Origin: Setomelanomma holmii
Lineage: Eukaryota; Ascomycota; Dothideomycetes; Pleosporales; Phaeosphaeriaceae
DNA: 64,000 nucleotides
Assembly (NCBI GenBank): GCA_010015745.1
Contig: ML978184.1
Span: forward strand, 1 to 64,000
Reading direction: 5' to 3'
A program made the position numbers and the translations under genes. The notes beneath the pieces were generated by a model. That model made no database searches. It saw nothing but the letters and a program-made list of their open reading frames with translations, and was not told where the DNA came from. Below, one piece after another: positions 20,250 through 31,269 of the stretch (position 1 is the stretch's first letter; each line of letters starts with the position of its first letter).

Positions 20250-21071
20250 ATGTCGCGGTGTGCATGTATACAGGATCCTGTCACAATCAGCAATTGCCGC
20301 AGCCCACTGATGCAGCTGCCGCAAGAAATCCGTGACCTCCTTTGCCACCATACGTTCCAAGCCGAAAGGGGACTCGTGGTTCGGATTCGCAACAGCAACT
20401 CATGCATCCATGTACGAGAACACGGTCAGGATCTGGAGGCGAAAGAAGCTCAGTGTCCTGACCCGTATATGCTCGTGTGCCATCAACTCTGGCACGAGAC
20501 ACGCAAGGCTGTCTACAAGGCCAATAGCGAGATCGCACTTCTCTGCGAAAGCTACCGAAATCCTAGCTACTACACCTTTAGCCGGATGGTTGGTTATATT
20601 GGGCACATCGCAGTTGCGCAGCTGCGAAGGGTTGAGGTCTATGGACGACAATGCATAGATCTCAAACGGACGAAACTGACCTGGAAAGAAGTTTGCAACT
20701 ACTTTACAAGATTCGAACCGTTCTGTAGGTCGCACCTACGCACCACAGTCATCATTCGCTTCCAGCGCGTCGCGGACGTCACAGGTACGACCTGGATTAC
20801 TAAAAGCTTCTCCCTGAAAGAGCTCATACGTGGACCGGAGACCATGAACGATATCACACGAGAAGCTGCATGGCGTAAAGAATTGGTTACCCTTGAACTT
20901 GGCCCTCTTATCACATCAATGCGGCAATTGCCGCCAAATCTCAAGTTTTCTCTGCTCGAGAAATACCCCGAGACGGCCATCAAAGCAGAAGCGGCTTGGG
21001 GTGCGACTTCGGCAAAGTGGGTCGAGGAAATCCTACCGCACGCAAGGACTTTGTGGGAAGATGGCATTTGA
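20250..21071 (+). CDS. F-box-like protein, intact member of a tandem family
   Basis: 273 aa, single exon, ATG 20250. The N-terminal motif LMQLPQEIRDLLCHHTF is the F-box-like helix pair (consensus LPxELRDxIYExAL) of a large, fast-evolving protein family in Dothideomycetes, usually of unknown function. F-box-type proteins can recruit substrates to SCF ubiquitin ligases, but this subgroup is unproven. The middle has VCHQLWHETR and a long helical region with RVEVYG, and the protein ends TLWEDGI, resembling the C-termini of the three downstream paralogues. It is the only copy of the four without stops or frameshifts. Confidence 0.65.
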   Translation: MSRCACIQDPVTISNCRSPLMQLPQEIRDLLCHHTFQAERGLVVRIRNSNSCIHVREHGQDLEAKEAQCPDPYMLVCHQLWHETRKAVYKANSEIALLCESYRNPSYYTFSRMVGYIGHIAVAQLRRVEVYGRQCIDLKRTKLTWKEVCNYFTRFEPFCRSHLRTTVIIRFQRVADVTGTTWITKSFSLKELIRGPETMNDITREAAWRKELVTLELGPLITSMRQLPPNLKFSLLEKYPETAIKAEAAWGATSAKWVEEILPHARTLWEDGI

Positions 21072-21390
21072 TGATTGATTGCGGAGAAAAATGAGAAGAC
21101 TCCATGCTGCAAAGGGAGGCTGCACACGCACACGGCTGAGAAGATAGTATGCAGGCCTGACTTGGCTTGGTAGTCGCAAGTGAGAGCAAGAGCGATTAGT
21201 GTGGGAAAGCGTCACTTGCAGATGAAAGATCTGACAGCTCACTGTCCGTGCTCGGACCCCTTCCTGACAGCCAGTCGGCGCTCATCACCTTCTAGGTCAT
21301 GTAAATACCACACTCCTTACCATTTCAACATTAACAACCGCTGGGATTCACATCACGTATAATTGTCACGCAAAAGCATTCACCACAACA
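21072..21390. other. Intergenic
   Basis: 319 bp separating the first two family members; it would hold the promoter of the second copy. Nothing specific is recognised. Confidence 0.5.
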
Positions 21391-22258
21391 ATGTCACACC
21401 AAAGCATAGAACCGTTTCCCGCTGCCGCACGTACCCAACATTCAGCGGACGATTATTGCCACTTCCTCGGGCTACCTCGGAAGCTCAGGGACATAATCTA
21501 CGAACATGCCCTCTCTTTTGGCAATGGTCTTGTCACAACCGCGCAGGATACTGCAGCCATTACACTCTTGGTCAAGAACGAACATATTGGAGGGGCCAAC
21601 ACTGACTCCAAGTCGCTGCGCGGTGTCTGCCGTCAGATCAACTGCGAGACCGAGTGAATTACTCATAAGGTCATTCACACTGTCACCTTCAAGGGCGAAC
21701 CCGGCGCCAACAAACGATCCGCTCATGTGGGCGTCACCGCCGTCACCGGGCTCGACCACTTCCTCAACTCCTTGACCAAGCCCAACTCACCTTTCGGGTT
21801 CTTGAACAAGGCTATCGTTCAGTACGAGTGCATGTTGATTGTTCGAGACTGGGAGATCTTGGACATTATCGGATATGACTCGTTCTTATCGCAGTATTGT
21901 CGCCAGAATTCCCATATCACCATCCTGCTGTGATTTCGAGTTACTCGGGATAACCCCATCAAGCCGCGCAACCACCTGGCTCATCTCAATGTCTGGTCTG
22001 AGCTGCTGCGAGGCACGGGCATTGATGTGCCCCAGAAGGTCTTGGTTGGTCTTGAGGAGGAGATGACGAAGTGGAAGCACAACTTCTTCGTCTTCTTGGG
22101 CGAGATGGAGGTCCCTCAGAACTTGCGCCTGTCTCTCATTGATGATGACTCGATGACTGAAGAGGCGCTGCAGGAGGTGTTCATGAACCAGGAACGTGGA
22201 GGGAGAGGTCAACGAGCTGCTGCAGATCACGAAGCGGTTGTATGAGAACGGCATCTGA
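21391..22258 (+). pseudogene. F-box-like paralogue 2, broken
   Basis: The frame begins at ATG 21391 (MSHQSIEPF) with the family motif LGLPRKLRDIIYEHAL. TGA codons interrupt the same frame at 21655-21657 (after RQINCETE) and 21931-21933. The frame continues through NVWSELLRGTGIDVPQ, but near 22193 one base appears lost, after which the +1 frame gives the expected family ending (TKRLYENGI, stop 22256-22258). Two nonsense changes and a frameshift make it a pseudogene. It lies about 1.14 kb after copy 1. Confidence 0.7.
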
Positions 22259-22618
22259 GGTCGTTATTGTGAACATGGGGTAGGAACAGAAGGTATGGGA
22301 TCATGGGAAGAAAGCACATGGAATCAGCACGAGAATGGGAGGAGCCACTCTACGATGCTCCAGGACGACGAATGCGTATCAACAATATTGAAGGCGAGCC
22401 TTCGCTAGTCATTCACAAAATAACTCTCAGCCAAATATTGGCTCCTTCATGCTGTTTGATTGCTCTTTCCGCTTTCAAAGTGTAATTGTTAAAGTAAGTC
22501 TCAACACGTACCCGCGCCAGCAACCCCACTTGTACCTTGCTTTCTCTCTACATTATTTTGGTCTCCTCATTACGTAAGCCGCCATTGAACCTCTTCCACA
22601 GCCACAACCACGATCACA
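22259..22618. other. Intergenic
   Basis: 360 bp between paralogues 2 and 3. The segment just before 22619 is a CA-rich leader (ccacagccacaaccacgatc) similar to that preceding paralogue 4. Confidence 0.5.
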
Positions 22619-23469
22619 ATGTCAACCAAGATACACACTTCAACTGCTTTGCCGCTCATTTCACGCATCCTTCCATCAGGCGGCCGCTATCTCCTTCTCG
22701 AATTGCCGTGTGAGCTTCGAGACATGATCTACGAATTCGCTCTCACTGACCGTCACGGGCTCAAAGTGTAAATGGTCGACGACAATGCATTTGAACTCCA
22801 GAGCTCCTCACCGTCTGTCTCCTGCTCTCGCGAATTTCGTCCGCCTTTGCGCTACGTCTCCAAACAGGTGCGTGATGAGACTCGAGGCGTGACGCTGAAA
22901 GTCAACGAGGTCTACATCATACGGCACGCGTCATGTTCTGGTCCAGCTGTTGCAGAAATGTTCCTTGCGCAGTGTAGTGCTGCGACTGAAGCTTGTCTAT
23001 CCAGGATCATCATTTATTACGGCATCTTTCAAGGTGATGCACATTACGATGACATCAAAGATATCGTAGCCGCGCTTGATGGCTCGACGTCCATCTGGCG
23101 CTTCTGTGCCGAACAGCCATGGGCTCAAGTCATGGTGCGCTTCCCGTTCCTCGACACCGTCTACTTACACCCAAGCCATTGGCTCAACTGGTGACACGCT
23201 TTTCAACGTGCGAGACGAGGCAGCAGTGGTATACCAGTGTCCGATGGCTTTCGAGCTGTTGCTGAGTTTACCTAAAAAAAAAAGGTGCTGTCGTCATGGC
23301 TGAGCTACGGAACCTGCCATCTGACTTGCGCACAGCGCTCACTGATGAGATTGATCATGAGATTGGGATTGATCGTAGTATTTGGGTGCAGGATCACCAG
23401 GAGAAGGACGGCTACCTCATTGACGACATTATTGCGGCTGCTATGAGGCTCTTCAACGAGGGTATCTGA
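22619..23469 (+). pseudogene. F-box-like paralogue 3, broken
   Basis: ATG 22619-22621 opens a frame with LLLELPCELRDMIYEFAL, cut by TAA at 22769-22771; the same frame resumes at 22772. It matches paralogue 4 through LRYVSKQVRDETRGVTLKVN, FLAQCSAATEA and QVMVRFPF. The frame is then lost at TGA 23192, continues in a second frame, and shifts again around a run of ten A at about 23273-23284. The last part (LRNLPSDLRTAL ... AMRLFNEGI, stop 23467-23469) is the family C-terminus in a third frame. One stop and two frameshifts mean it is dead unless the assembly has homopolymer errors. Confidence 0.7.
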
Positions 23470-23841
23470 AAAAAGGAAACAGGCCTATGATCTTGGGTGC
23501 ATATGGCCAATAGAAAAGTCGCACATGGAAAGAGCACAAAGAGCAAGAAGTAGTTCAGAAGGGACGTGGAATGTAGGGCAATCAAAGAATGTCAGCGATA
23601 GTGTCTCTTAACCACGCAGGCCACCAGAGCCAAATAATTGTCGGAAGTATACTCGAGATCTTGGTGAACTCTTCCACTTCGCTCGTGGAAGGCAGTGAAA
23701 GTAAAAGTGGGTCCCAACACGTGTGCTGGTCGCGACTTCTTCCCCATTTATACCTTTCTTTCGCCTAGCAGTCTTCTATTCTCTCCTTCACAATAACCTT
23801 GATCGATCATTTCCATATCTGCAACCGCAACCACAACCAAC
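23470..23841. other. Intergenic
   Basis: 372 bp before paralogue 4, with a pyrimidine-rich stretch (about 23730-23790) and a CA-rich leader directly upstream of the ATG, like that before paralogue 3. Confidence 0.5.
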
Positions 23842-24697
23842 ATGGCTCTCAACATCAAAACCTCAACTTCACCCTCGATAGAACCGTTCACACCCCCAGC
23901 AGGCGGCCGCTGCCTCATACTCGCTTTGCCGCGGGAGCTTCGAGATCACGTCTACGAGTACGCACTTACTGATGACTACTGCCTCACTGCAGCCATGGTG
24001 GCCGTCGATGTGTTCGAACTCCAAGGCTCATCATCATCATTATCCCCTTATCGCGACTTCAATCAGCTGCAGTACGTATCGAGGCAGATACGCTCGGAAA
24101 TACGCGGCCTTACACTCAAGTTGAACGACCTTCACTTCCGTGGTACGCAATTCCCCGCGATCGTTGGAACGGACATTGCGGAGAGCTTCCTTGCTCAGTG
24201 CAGCGCATCGACTAAAGCCATGCTGTCCAAGCTTATTATCTATTATGGCGACTTCTTTCGCGGCAATCAATGGTAAAACGGCCTCCATATGATCAAAGAC
24301 GCCCTCGATCCATCGAAGCCACTGTCACGCTTCTGCATCGAGCATCCACATGTACAAGTAATGGTGCGGTTCCCATTCATCGATCCTAATAAGGACGGGC
24401 GATCATCCTGTTTCGGCTGGCACTATATCTTCGAACGCGTCATTCGAGGGAACAGTACACTCAGGGTCGGTGGTGCGTTCCGAGATGAATGTCAGGGAAA
24501 GGTTGACTCCCTTTCCCGCAACATTCCATGGGCTTCGACAGGTGCCATCTAATCTGCGTGTGGCACTTGGGGAGGACTTGGAACTCGGAGATGGGATTGA
24601 TCGCAAGTTGTGGGCGTACACATTCACAGAGCAGGATGGGTACGATCTGAGTGAAGTCATCAGTGACGCTACGAGGCTGATAAATGAGGGTATGTAA
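23842..24697 (+). pseudogene. F-box-like paralogue 4, broken
   Basis: ATG 23842. The frame carries LALPRELRDHVYEYAL, LQYVSRQIRSEIRGLTLK, FLAQCSASTKA and KLIIYYGDFF, then TAA at 24274-24276. It resumes in the same frame (MIKDALDPSK, QVMVRFPFIDP) and shifts frame near 24480-24500. The C-terminal part continues as LRQVPSNLRVALGED and ends ATRLINEGM (stop 24695-24697). This is the closest relative of paralogue 3. One premature stop and one frameshift classify it as a pseudogene. Confidence 0.7.
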
Positions 24698-25079
24698 GCA
24701 ACAGGGAAGATTTGCCGGTCTCGCTGTGTATGGCTGGGAGATCTGACGACAGTAAGTGCGGTCGGTCAGGGTACTGGTACATACTTCGCGGGATTGAGGG
24801 GAGGCTTCAGACGAACTATCATTAATGGTCGGGTGTAACTCAAATAGACAACAAAACGTGCCGTCTTAAAAATACGGGAATGCCACTGACGGCATCGAAA
24901 TGGATAATACAGCGGCCATCGTTGGACGTAGAGGGATCGATAGATACACGCCTGGGTTCGAGGTGTATATACAGCATTGAGGCGACACCAGAAGGTTAAG
25001 ACGGTCGAATCAATTCTCCTCTCGTGCGTCGTGTAGATAACTCAAACACAGCTTCTTGCACTTATCTTCCCCTATGACG
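24698..25079. other. Intergenic
   Basis: 382 bp between the tandem array and a convergent hypothetical gene. Nothing specific recognised. Confidence 0.5.
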
Positions 25080-25628
25080 CTATACTGAAAACCAAGCAAG
25101 CAATTCGATGTTGTACTCCTTGAATCCATCCACCAGATCCTCCGGCTGCACTCCTGGAGCTTCAAGAACCGTACCATCGAAGTCGGCCAGCTCCGCTGCA
25201 AAATCCTCTTCTACCTCAGGCCACTCCCCTTGCTTCTTGATCTCCTCGACGAACAGTCTAAGCTGACGGTAGGCACTCAACGCTGGGACATAAGCCTTCT
25301 TCCATGAGATGGTACGTTGGGCTTGCTTATGTGCATTCCACCCGCTGGCCATGCCATCGTACTTCGTAGCGGCGCGGAAGATCTGGAGCTTGTCGTGCAT
25401 CTGCACCCAGAGCTTGTAAGCATCAATAGCTTTTCGTAGTCGCGCGTTACCCAACGCTGCTTGCGTCCTCGAGTGAACGAACGGGCGGTAGAGAGTGCGC
25501 ACATGATCGCTGAATTGAGTAATTGCGGTCTCTTGGGGTCGCGAGGCCTGGAGTATTACGAGAAGCCGATCAAACGCGGTCTGTTGTAACACCCACACCC
25601 TTTCTGGCGTGAATCTGGGTCTGAACAT
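25080..25628 (-). CDS. Hypothetical protein, helical
   Basis: 182 aa, single exon, ATG at 25626-25628. It is a well-behaved, mostly alpha-helical sequence with Trp, Tyr and charged residues through its length (FTPERVWVLQQTAFDR, DAYKLWVQMHDKLQIF, VPALSAYRQLRLFVEEIKKQ) and an acidic C-terminus. I recognise no family. It lies 72 bp from the end of the next minus-strand gene, so the two might be one transcript or overlapping UTRs. Confidence 0.5.
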   Translation of the reverse strand: MFRPRFTPERVWVLQQTAFDRLLVILQASRPQETAITQFSDHVRTLYRPFVHSRTQAALGNARLRKAIDAYKLWVQMHDKLQIFRAATKYDGMASGWNAHKQAQRTISWKKAYVPALSAYRQLRLFVEEIKKQGEWPEVEEDFAAELADFDGTVLEAPGVQPEDLVDGFKEYNIELLAWFSV

Positions 25629-25700
25629 TCTTCTTGTTTGATAATCGGTAGTGCTGGAGAGTTCGAGACTTCGATTGAGGGTCCCGTAGTAGCCGTGATC

Positions 25701-26745
25701 TCAGTCGTATGCTGAGAGGCTCAGTATAGGCGTCCATTCCGGCTCAAATGACGCAGAAACGCGACTTGTTGATGGTTCGGGTACCAGGATCACGAGATCG
25801 GTTTGTGATCCCAGGTCTTCGGTTGCACATGACTCTAGCATCGAATTTGCCGTGAATGACAGTGCTCGCCTCGTCTTATTCAACTTGCAGGGCATCTGTG
25901 AAGCTTGTGTCGTGTTCTCGATCCCATTTACGATCCTTCTCCTCTTCTTTGAGAGTTCAAAGGCTCCTTGACGGACCGAGTCCGATGACATCGACTCTTG
26001 GCGCTCCGCGAAACTGGCTGTAACACTGACGGCATTGTGGTTTGCGTCATCGAGGCTTTGATCCATTTTTGCTAATCTCAACATCGTGTAGCGTCTCTTT
26101 TGCCACAAGCGCTTAGATAAGAAGCCTCTCAGGCCGTGTTTAATTCTGCAATAGTTAGCATGTTGTTGGACGGACATAGCATTGTGTTACCTCTCTTGAT
26201 CCTCTGGACAGTCAGAGAAAAGTTCTGTACTGGTACACCTTGAGACACCTCTACCCCAAATGTGACTGAAGTTGAGGAACAATTCATCCACCTCGTGAAC
26301 GAGGAACTTGTCGTTGAGTAGTACCGCTGAAGCTTCCGCCGATCCGATCGGCAGTCCGGTTTGTGAGACTAAATCCTTGATCGACTCGTCAAGGCACCTG
26401 ACTTCTTTGTTGGTGAAGACTGGTTTTTTTGCACTCGCGTCGAGGACTTCGAGGCCGAGAGCATTGTAGTAGTCGCTCAGAGTAGTGGCTTCGAGCTTTC
26501 GTGAGGTGAAACCGGGAGACACCAGCGTGAAGTGTCGAGCTGAACATCGTCTGTGAATTTCTCTCGAAGTCGTCTCCGCTGTTCCTATAAAACAACATGA
26601 GCTTCTGCACTTCAACGGCCGAACCATAACATACATTGCGGGTGGTGCGACAGTCGCTGCAGGTCCGCATTCCCGAGTCCAGATCTGGATCCAGCTCTCC
26701 ATGGCAGCGGGCGCAAGCGCTCTTGCTAACTTTGCGTCGTGTCAT
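25701..26745 (-). CDS. Hypothetical protein with N-terminal zinc-ribbon-like motif
   Basis: A four-exon model closes at 300 aa: 26635-26745, 26523-26584, 26191-26475 and 25701-26145. Introns 26585-26634 (GTATGT...TATAG) and 26146-26190 (GTAACA, branch TGCTAAC, CAG) are convincing. The middle one, 26476-26522 (GTGTCT...GAG), is weak but needed to keep the frame. The N-terminus has CX2C-X14-CX2C (CARC ... CSDC), a possible zinc ribbon. A basic region RRRLREKF follows, then a region containing DYYNALGLEVLDASAKKP and a Ser-rich tail. I recognise no known family. A nucleic-acid-binding role is only a guess from the cysteines. Confidence 0.45.
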
Positions 26746-27814
26746 GACGCATTGAAGGCGTGGAGCGATGGGGGTGTTTGGTACGCACGCGTGTTTCCTT
26801 ACAAGTAATTGTGGGCAGAAGCGAATCGGCAGCAGAGAGGCGAGGGAAAGGCAACCTTGGAAGCACGCTTGTCTTGGCGGAGACGCCTACATACTACTGT
26901 TACGGCTGTGCGCATCGAACGCCATCACTTGGAGCACCGTCGAAGCTGCATATCCGCATACACAAGTCGGAGCTGTGACCGATACGATTGTACATGTACG
27001 GTCTAAAGTTCTTCATCTAGATCTGTGCTGGTGTGCGTACCTCAGGCAATTGTTCCCTCTCTGGCCACCTGTCTCCCTGGGCCAGAGTAAACGCTGGTTT
27101 GTGGTCGAATGTGACACAACATGGCCATGTTTTGGCACGACTAGTCGACGCCAACTTGCCGCGTGGCAATCACTGTCTTCTGTCAACCACAAGATCAACT
27201 GACATGGACAGCCGTGAGAGCAAGACAATGACAACTCAATCAGGATGTTTCCCTGTCTTGAGCGACATTCTGATTTTGTATTGTACCAGGTTCAATTCGA
27301 CTTTTCACCTTTTGACACCCTCGTCGTCGTACACCTCCGCCACCTCTGATCACAAGTGACACCCTCGCAAGGTGTCCAGCTGCGTGAATAGATCTCGATG
27401 CTGAGAGCTATACGACGATGAAATAAAAAGTTGGAAACATTACCTTGCGAAATGAAGTCTGTGTGAAGCTTCGGACGACGAGGAAAACAATTCCGCTGCT
27501 ATCCTGAGGCAGCCCCTCCCAACCAATCAACACCGACCTGCCCGAATCCCCTCAACACGTGCTCGACTTCTCCGCTTCAGTTTCCGTCTCCACATTCCGC
27601 GCCCATCCCCAGCCCGGCTCGTTTCCGCGTCCGTACCAGATCCGACGCAACCCACCAACCTACAAACCGAGAGCCGCAGCCATGTTGGACCTCCATTTCT
27701 CGCGCGCTTCTCGATCAGCAACGACTTTTGGGGACGACACCGTTGGCATAGGCCTAGTTGAATTGTTTGACATACTTTGGGATACGGTCTGAGTGAATAT
27801 ACGGAGCAGACATC
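26746..27814. other. Intergenic, divergent promoter region
   Basis: About 1.07 kb between a minus-strand hypothetical gene and the plus-strand CoA-transferase gene, so it probably carries both promoters. Short open frames show no domains. No specific factor site is claimed. Confidence 0.5.
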
Positions 27815-29491
27815 ATGCCGTCGATATCCCAGACCTTCCGCACGGCGCGCGCATTCTCGAGAAGCACAACAAAGGTACGTATAGCTCTTGCACATTTGGC
27901 AGCCCCCAATTGACATAGACAGACATATCTAAATCTTTCACGGTCCTTCTCATCCTCTCTCCGCCGAAATGAAATTAACAAGGTCTTCCCGAGCGCCGAG
28001 GCTGCAATTGCAGACATGCAGTCCAACAGCACCCTTCTCTGTGGTGGCTTTGGTCTCTCCGGCGTTCCAGATACTCTGATCAACCAAGTCGAGGCGAACC
28101 AATCCATCACAGGCCTCACAGCCGTGTCCAACAATGCCGGCATCGTTGGCGGCGGTCTCGGCCTCCTCCTCGAGAGCAAGCAAGTCAAGAAGATGATCGC
28201 ATCCTACGTCGGCGAGAACAAAGTCCTCGAGCAAATGTACCTGACCGGCGAACTCGAGCTCGAACTCACACCCCAAGGCACCCTTGCCGAACGCTGTCGC
28301 GCAGGTGGCGCCGGCATCCCCGCCTTCTACACGCCTGCAGCATTCGGCACCGTCGTGCAAACCGGCGAGCTCGCACTACGCCACAACAAAGACGGCTCCG
28401 TCGCGCAGTACAGCACGCCTCGCGATGTCAAAGTCTTCGCGGGCAAGAGCTACGTCATGGAAGAAAGCATCAAGGGCGACTACGCCTTCATCAAAGCATA
28501 CAAAGCCGACCGCCTGGGCAACGTACAATTCCGCTTCTCTGCACAAAACTTCAACGGCGCAATGGCGCGCAACGCAAAAGTCACCATCGTTGAAGCCGAA
28601 CACATCGTCGACGTCGGCGCCATCGAACCCAATGCTGTACACGTCCCCGGCATCTACGTCGACCGTGTAATCCAGTCCTCAGCAGAAAAGAAAATCGAAA
28701 AAGTCGTCAACGCAAAAGACCCAGCCGGCGCCGTCAACGCCCTAGGCTCCGGCGACGCGGCATCCAAACGCGAACGCATCGTGCGCCGCGCCGCCAAGGA
28801 ATTCAAAAACGGCATGTACGCAAACCTAGGCATCGGCATGCCCATGCTCGCTCCTTCCTTCGTAGACCCCAGCGTCGAAGTCCAATTACAGTCCGAAAAC
28901 GGCATCCTCGGACTCGGCCCGTACCCGGCCAAGGGCGCAGAAGACCCGGACCTCATCAACGCCGGCAAAGAAACCGTCACGCTGCTTCCCGGCGCGAGTT
29001 GTTTCGGCAGCGAAGAATCCTTCGGCATGATCCGGGCTGGAAAAATCAACCTAACAATCCTAGGCGCGATGCAAGTCAGCGCGCACGGCGACTTGGCCAA
29101 CTGGATGTTACCTGGTAAAGTCAAGGGCTTTGGCGGCGCGATGGATCTGGTGAGCAATCCGGCCATGACGAAGGTAGTGGTTACGATGGAGCATACGGAT
29201 AAGAAGGGACGGCCAAAGATTTTGAAACAGTGTGAGTTTCCGCTTACGGGGAAGGCGTGTGTGAGTCGGATCATTACGGATTTGGTAAGTTTTTGCTCCT
29301 TTTCCTGCGCGTGGAAGTGATGTGGGATTTGGGAGCGAGTTGTGCTGACGATGTGATAGTGTGTTTTTGATGTTGATTTCACGGAGGGACTGACGCTGAT
29401 TGAACTTGCGGATGGCGTTACGGTGGATGAGGTAAGGAGTAAGACGGGTGCGAGCTTCAAGGAGGCGGCGGACATTACGCCTATGCTTTGA
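27815..29491 (+). CDS. Succinyl-CoA:3-ketoacid CoA transferase, mitochondrial
   Basis: Transfers CoA from succinyl-CoA to acetoacetate or related acids in the mitochondrial matrix, linking ketone-body, acetate and TCA metabolism. Three exons, 27815-27874, 27923-29284 and 29360-29491 (introns 48 and 75 bp, GTACGT...CAG and GTAAGT...TAG), give 517 aa, the usual length. The N-terminal ~50 residues are Arg/Ser-rich without acids (SRSFSSSLRR), a matrix-targeting presequence. The alpha-part has the glycine loop CGGFGLSGVP; the beta-part has NLGIGMP and the catalytic Glu345 in SENGILGLGP, where the enzyme-CoA thioester forms. Fungal relatives with broader specificity exist, so the best acid substrate is not certain. 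It is convergent with the next gene, 195 bp apart. Confidence 0.93.
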
Positions 29492-29686
29492 AAGACTAGC
29501 ATGAGATTTTGAATATTGTACATCGCTCTCGATACCTAGGCGTCCAAAACGCGGGAATTCCGTCAGTCTCATTCACGTCAGAATGTGCATGAATAAAATG
29601 GAAATCATGTCTTTGTACAAGCAATACATCCTTATCAACACCCCGTGTCCAATCCAACAACCCACCCAATCCCAGTCCTGATCCCA

Positions 29687-31269
29687 TCAAACCCTCACAC
29701 CCCTCTTACTCCCCTCCCTACTACTCCCCGCCCCATCCGTCTCCGGATCATACATCGGCACAGCCGTCGGATTCGCCTCCTTCAACGTCTTCCCCGTGAC
29801 GACCTCCTCCTCCACATCTCCATCCTCCTCATCAATCCCCTGCTCTCTCCTCCTCTGCTGCCGTTCCAACCACTCATCATCGCTCTCCTCATCCTCCCCT
29901 TGCACACCCTCATACCCACCTTCGCCACCATGTTCGGGGTCCTTGATGAAATTATCGATAATCCAGTACTGCAGCCCATTCATGATCAGGGGGAAAATAA
30001 ACATGACAAACGTAATCTGCAGGGCGGTATTGCCCTCGGTCCAGCGCAGCGCCCAGTCGCCGACCCATGCGATCCACGGCAAAAAGGCGAAGATGGCGAG
30101 CACGCAGAGTTTCATGAGCAGGAGCCCGAGGAAGTAGATGATGGATTGCTTGAGCCACCATGTTGCGTGTGGTGGGTGGCCGTAGTTGCCGCTGCGGATG
30201 GATTCGGGCGGATTGGCGAGGGGCGTGTGGAGGGCGCCGCGGTGGAGGATTTTGAGCAGGAGGACGAGGATGGGGATGCCGATTGTGGTCTGGAGATGTT
30301 AGTTGAGAAGGGTGGTAGGTGGTGGTAGTGTGAGACTCACGTCAATGGCCAGGTTGAGGAGGTAGAACGAGCACGGATTCGGCTGGTCGTCCTCGTCGCC
30401 GATGGTCGTCACGGCTGCCGCGACGTCGAACTTTCCTGAAGAGAGCATAGACATGAGGATGTTGGCCAGATGCAGCAACACCGAACCAAAAACCTGCTTC
30501 GACGCATCAAAGAACCAGATCTTGACTGGTCGGCGTGGGTGTTCCCTCCATCGCTTCACGGCCAGGGAAGATACTGCGAGTAGTCCCAGAGCACCTTGTA
30601 CCAACAGGGCAAAATCTCCCAACAGATTGCACTCGCCATCGCCCTTCTCTTCATCTAGCGGGTTGCCTTGAGCGATGGCCGTCTTGGAAGCGGTCGGTGG
30701 CGCCGCAGTCGTCGCAGGGTCAGCGATAACCTGCGAAGGCGTAGGCTTTTCGTCCGGCACCTGACTAGCTTCAGGAGTCTCATCCGGTTTCGCAACCGTC
30801 GGGCGCGCAGGTATCGGCTCAGGCTTCACGCCATCAATCTCGACGAGTTCCGTCTCAAATACTGCTTCCAATCAGCACACTATCCCCACCCAACACATCC
30901 AGCACACGTACTCAACGTCGACCCAGCGGGAATCGGCCCATTATCGCTATTACCATAGCCCAGACTCGGCGGAATCGTCAACTTCCTGCCTTCGCCAGGA
31001 CACATGTCCAGCAGTCCCTGGTCCCAGCCCGCAATGACCTGTCCCGCGCCCAGCTTAAACCTAAACGGCTTCCCGCGATCATAGCTAGAATCGAACTGTG
31101 ACCCATCTTTCTCCAGCGTCCCCTTGTAGTTCATGGACAACATGTCGCCATTCCTGCTCTTACGCGTGCACTCGACGGGCCGAGTGACTTCGATGCCTAA
31201 TTTCTGCGCTGCGACGAGCGACGGCAACAGCGCCAGCGGCAGCGTGAGGAGGTGTGGTATGGGCCGCAT
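29687..31269 (-). CDS. Apparent fusion: ER FKBP-type prolyl isomerase (FKBP2) plus STIMATE-family membrane protein
   Basis: Three exons (30912-31269, 30341-30861, 29687-30289; introns of 50 and 51 bp with GTACGT/CTGAT/CAG and GTGAGT/CTAAC/CAG signals) close a 493-aa frame. Residues 1-20 are a signal peptide. Residues about 25-130 are an FKBP domain (DMLSMNYKGTLEKDG, FKLGAGQVIAGWDQGLLDMC, FETELVEIDG), as in ER-luminal FKBP2. A Pro/Thr-rich linker of about 65 residues leads, with no stop and no Met, into a STIMATE/YPL162C-like multi-pass region (CNLLGDFALLVQGALGLLA, KIWFFDASKQVFGS, then several hydrophobic helices) and an acidic tail. Family members are normally separate genes. Either this is a real fusion or the second protein is made from an unrecognised transcript. 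Confidence 0.8.

Noticed and set aside
27280..27310. B-box-like GGTTCAATTCG, possible tRNA
   Set aside because: No matching A box or cloverleaf stem could be drawn at the right distance.
29645..30328. 227-codon plus-strand open frame
   Set aside because: Antisense to STIMATE-like exon 3, Pro/Leu-rich with no features of a real protein.
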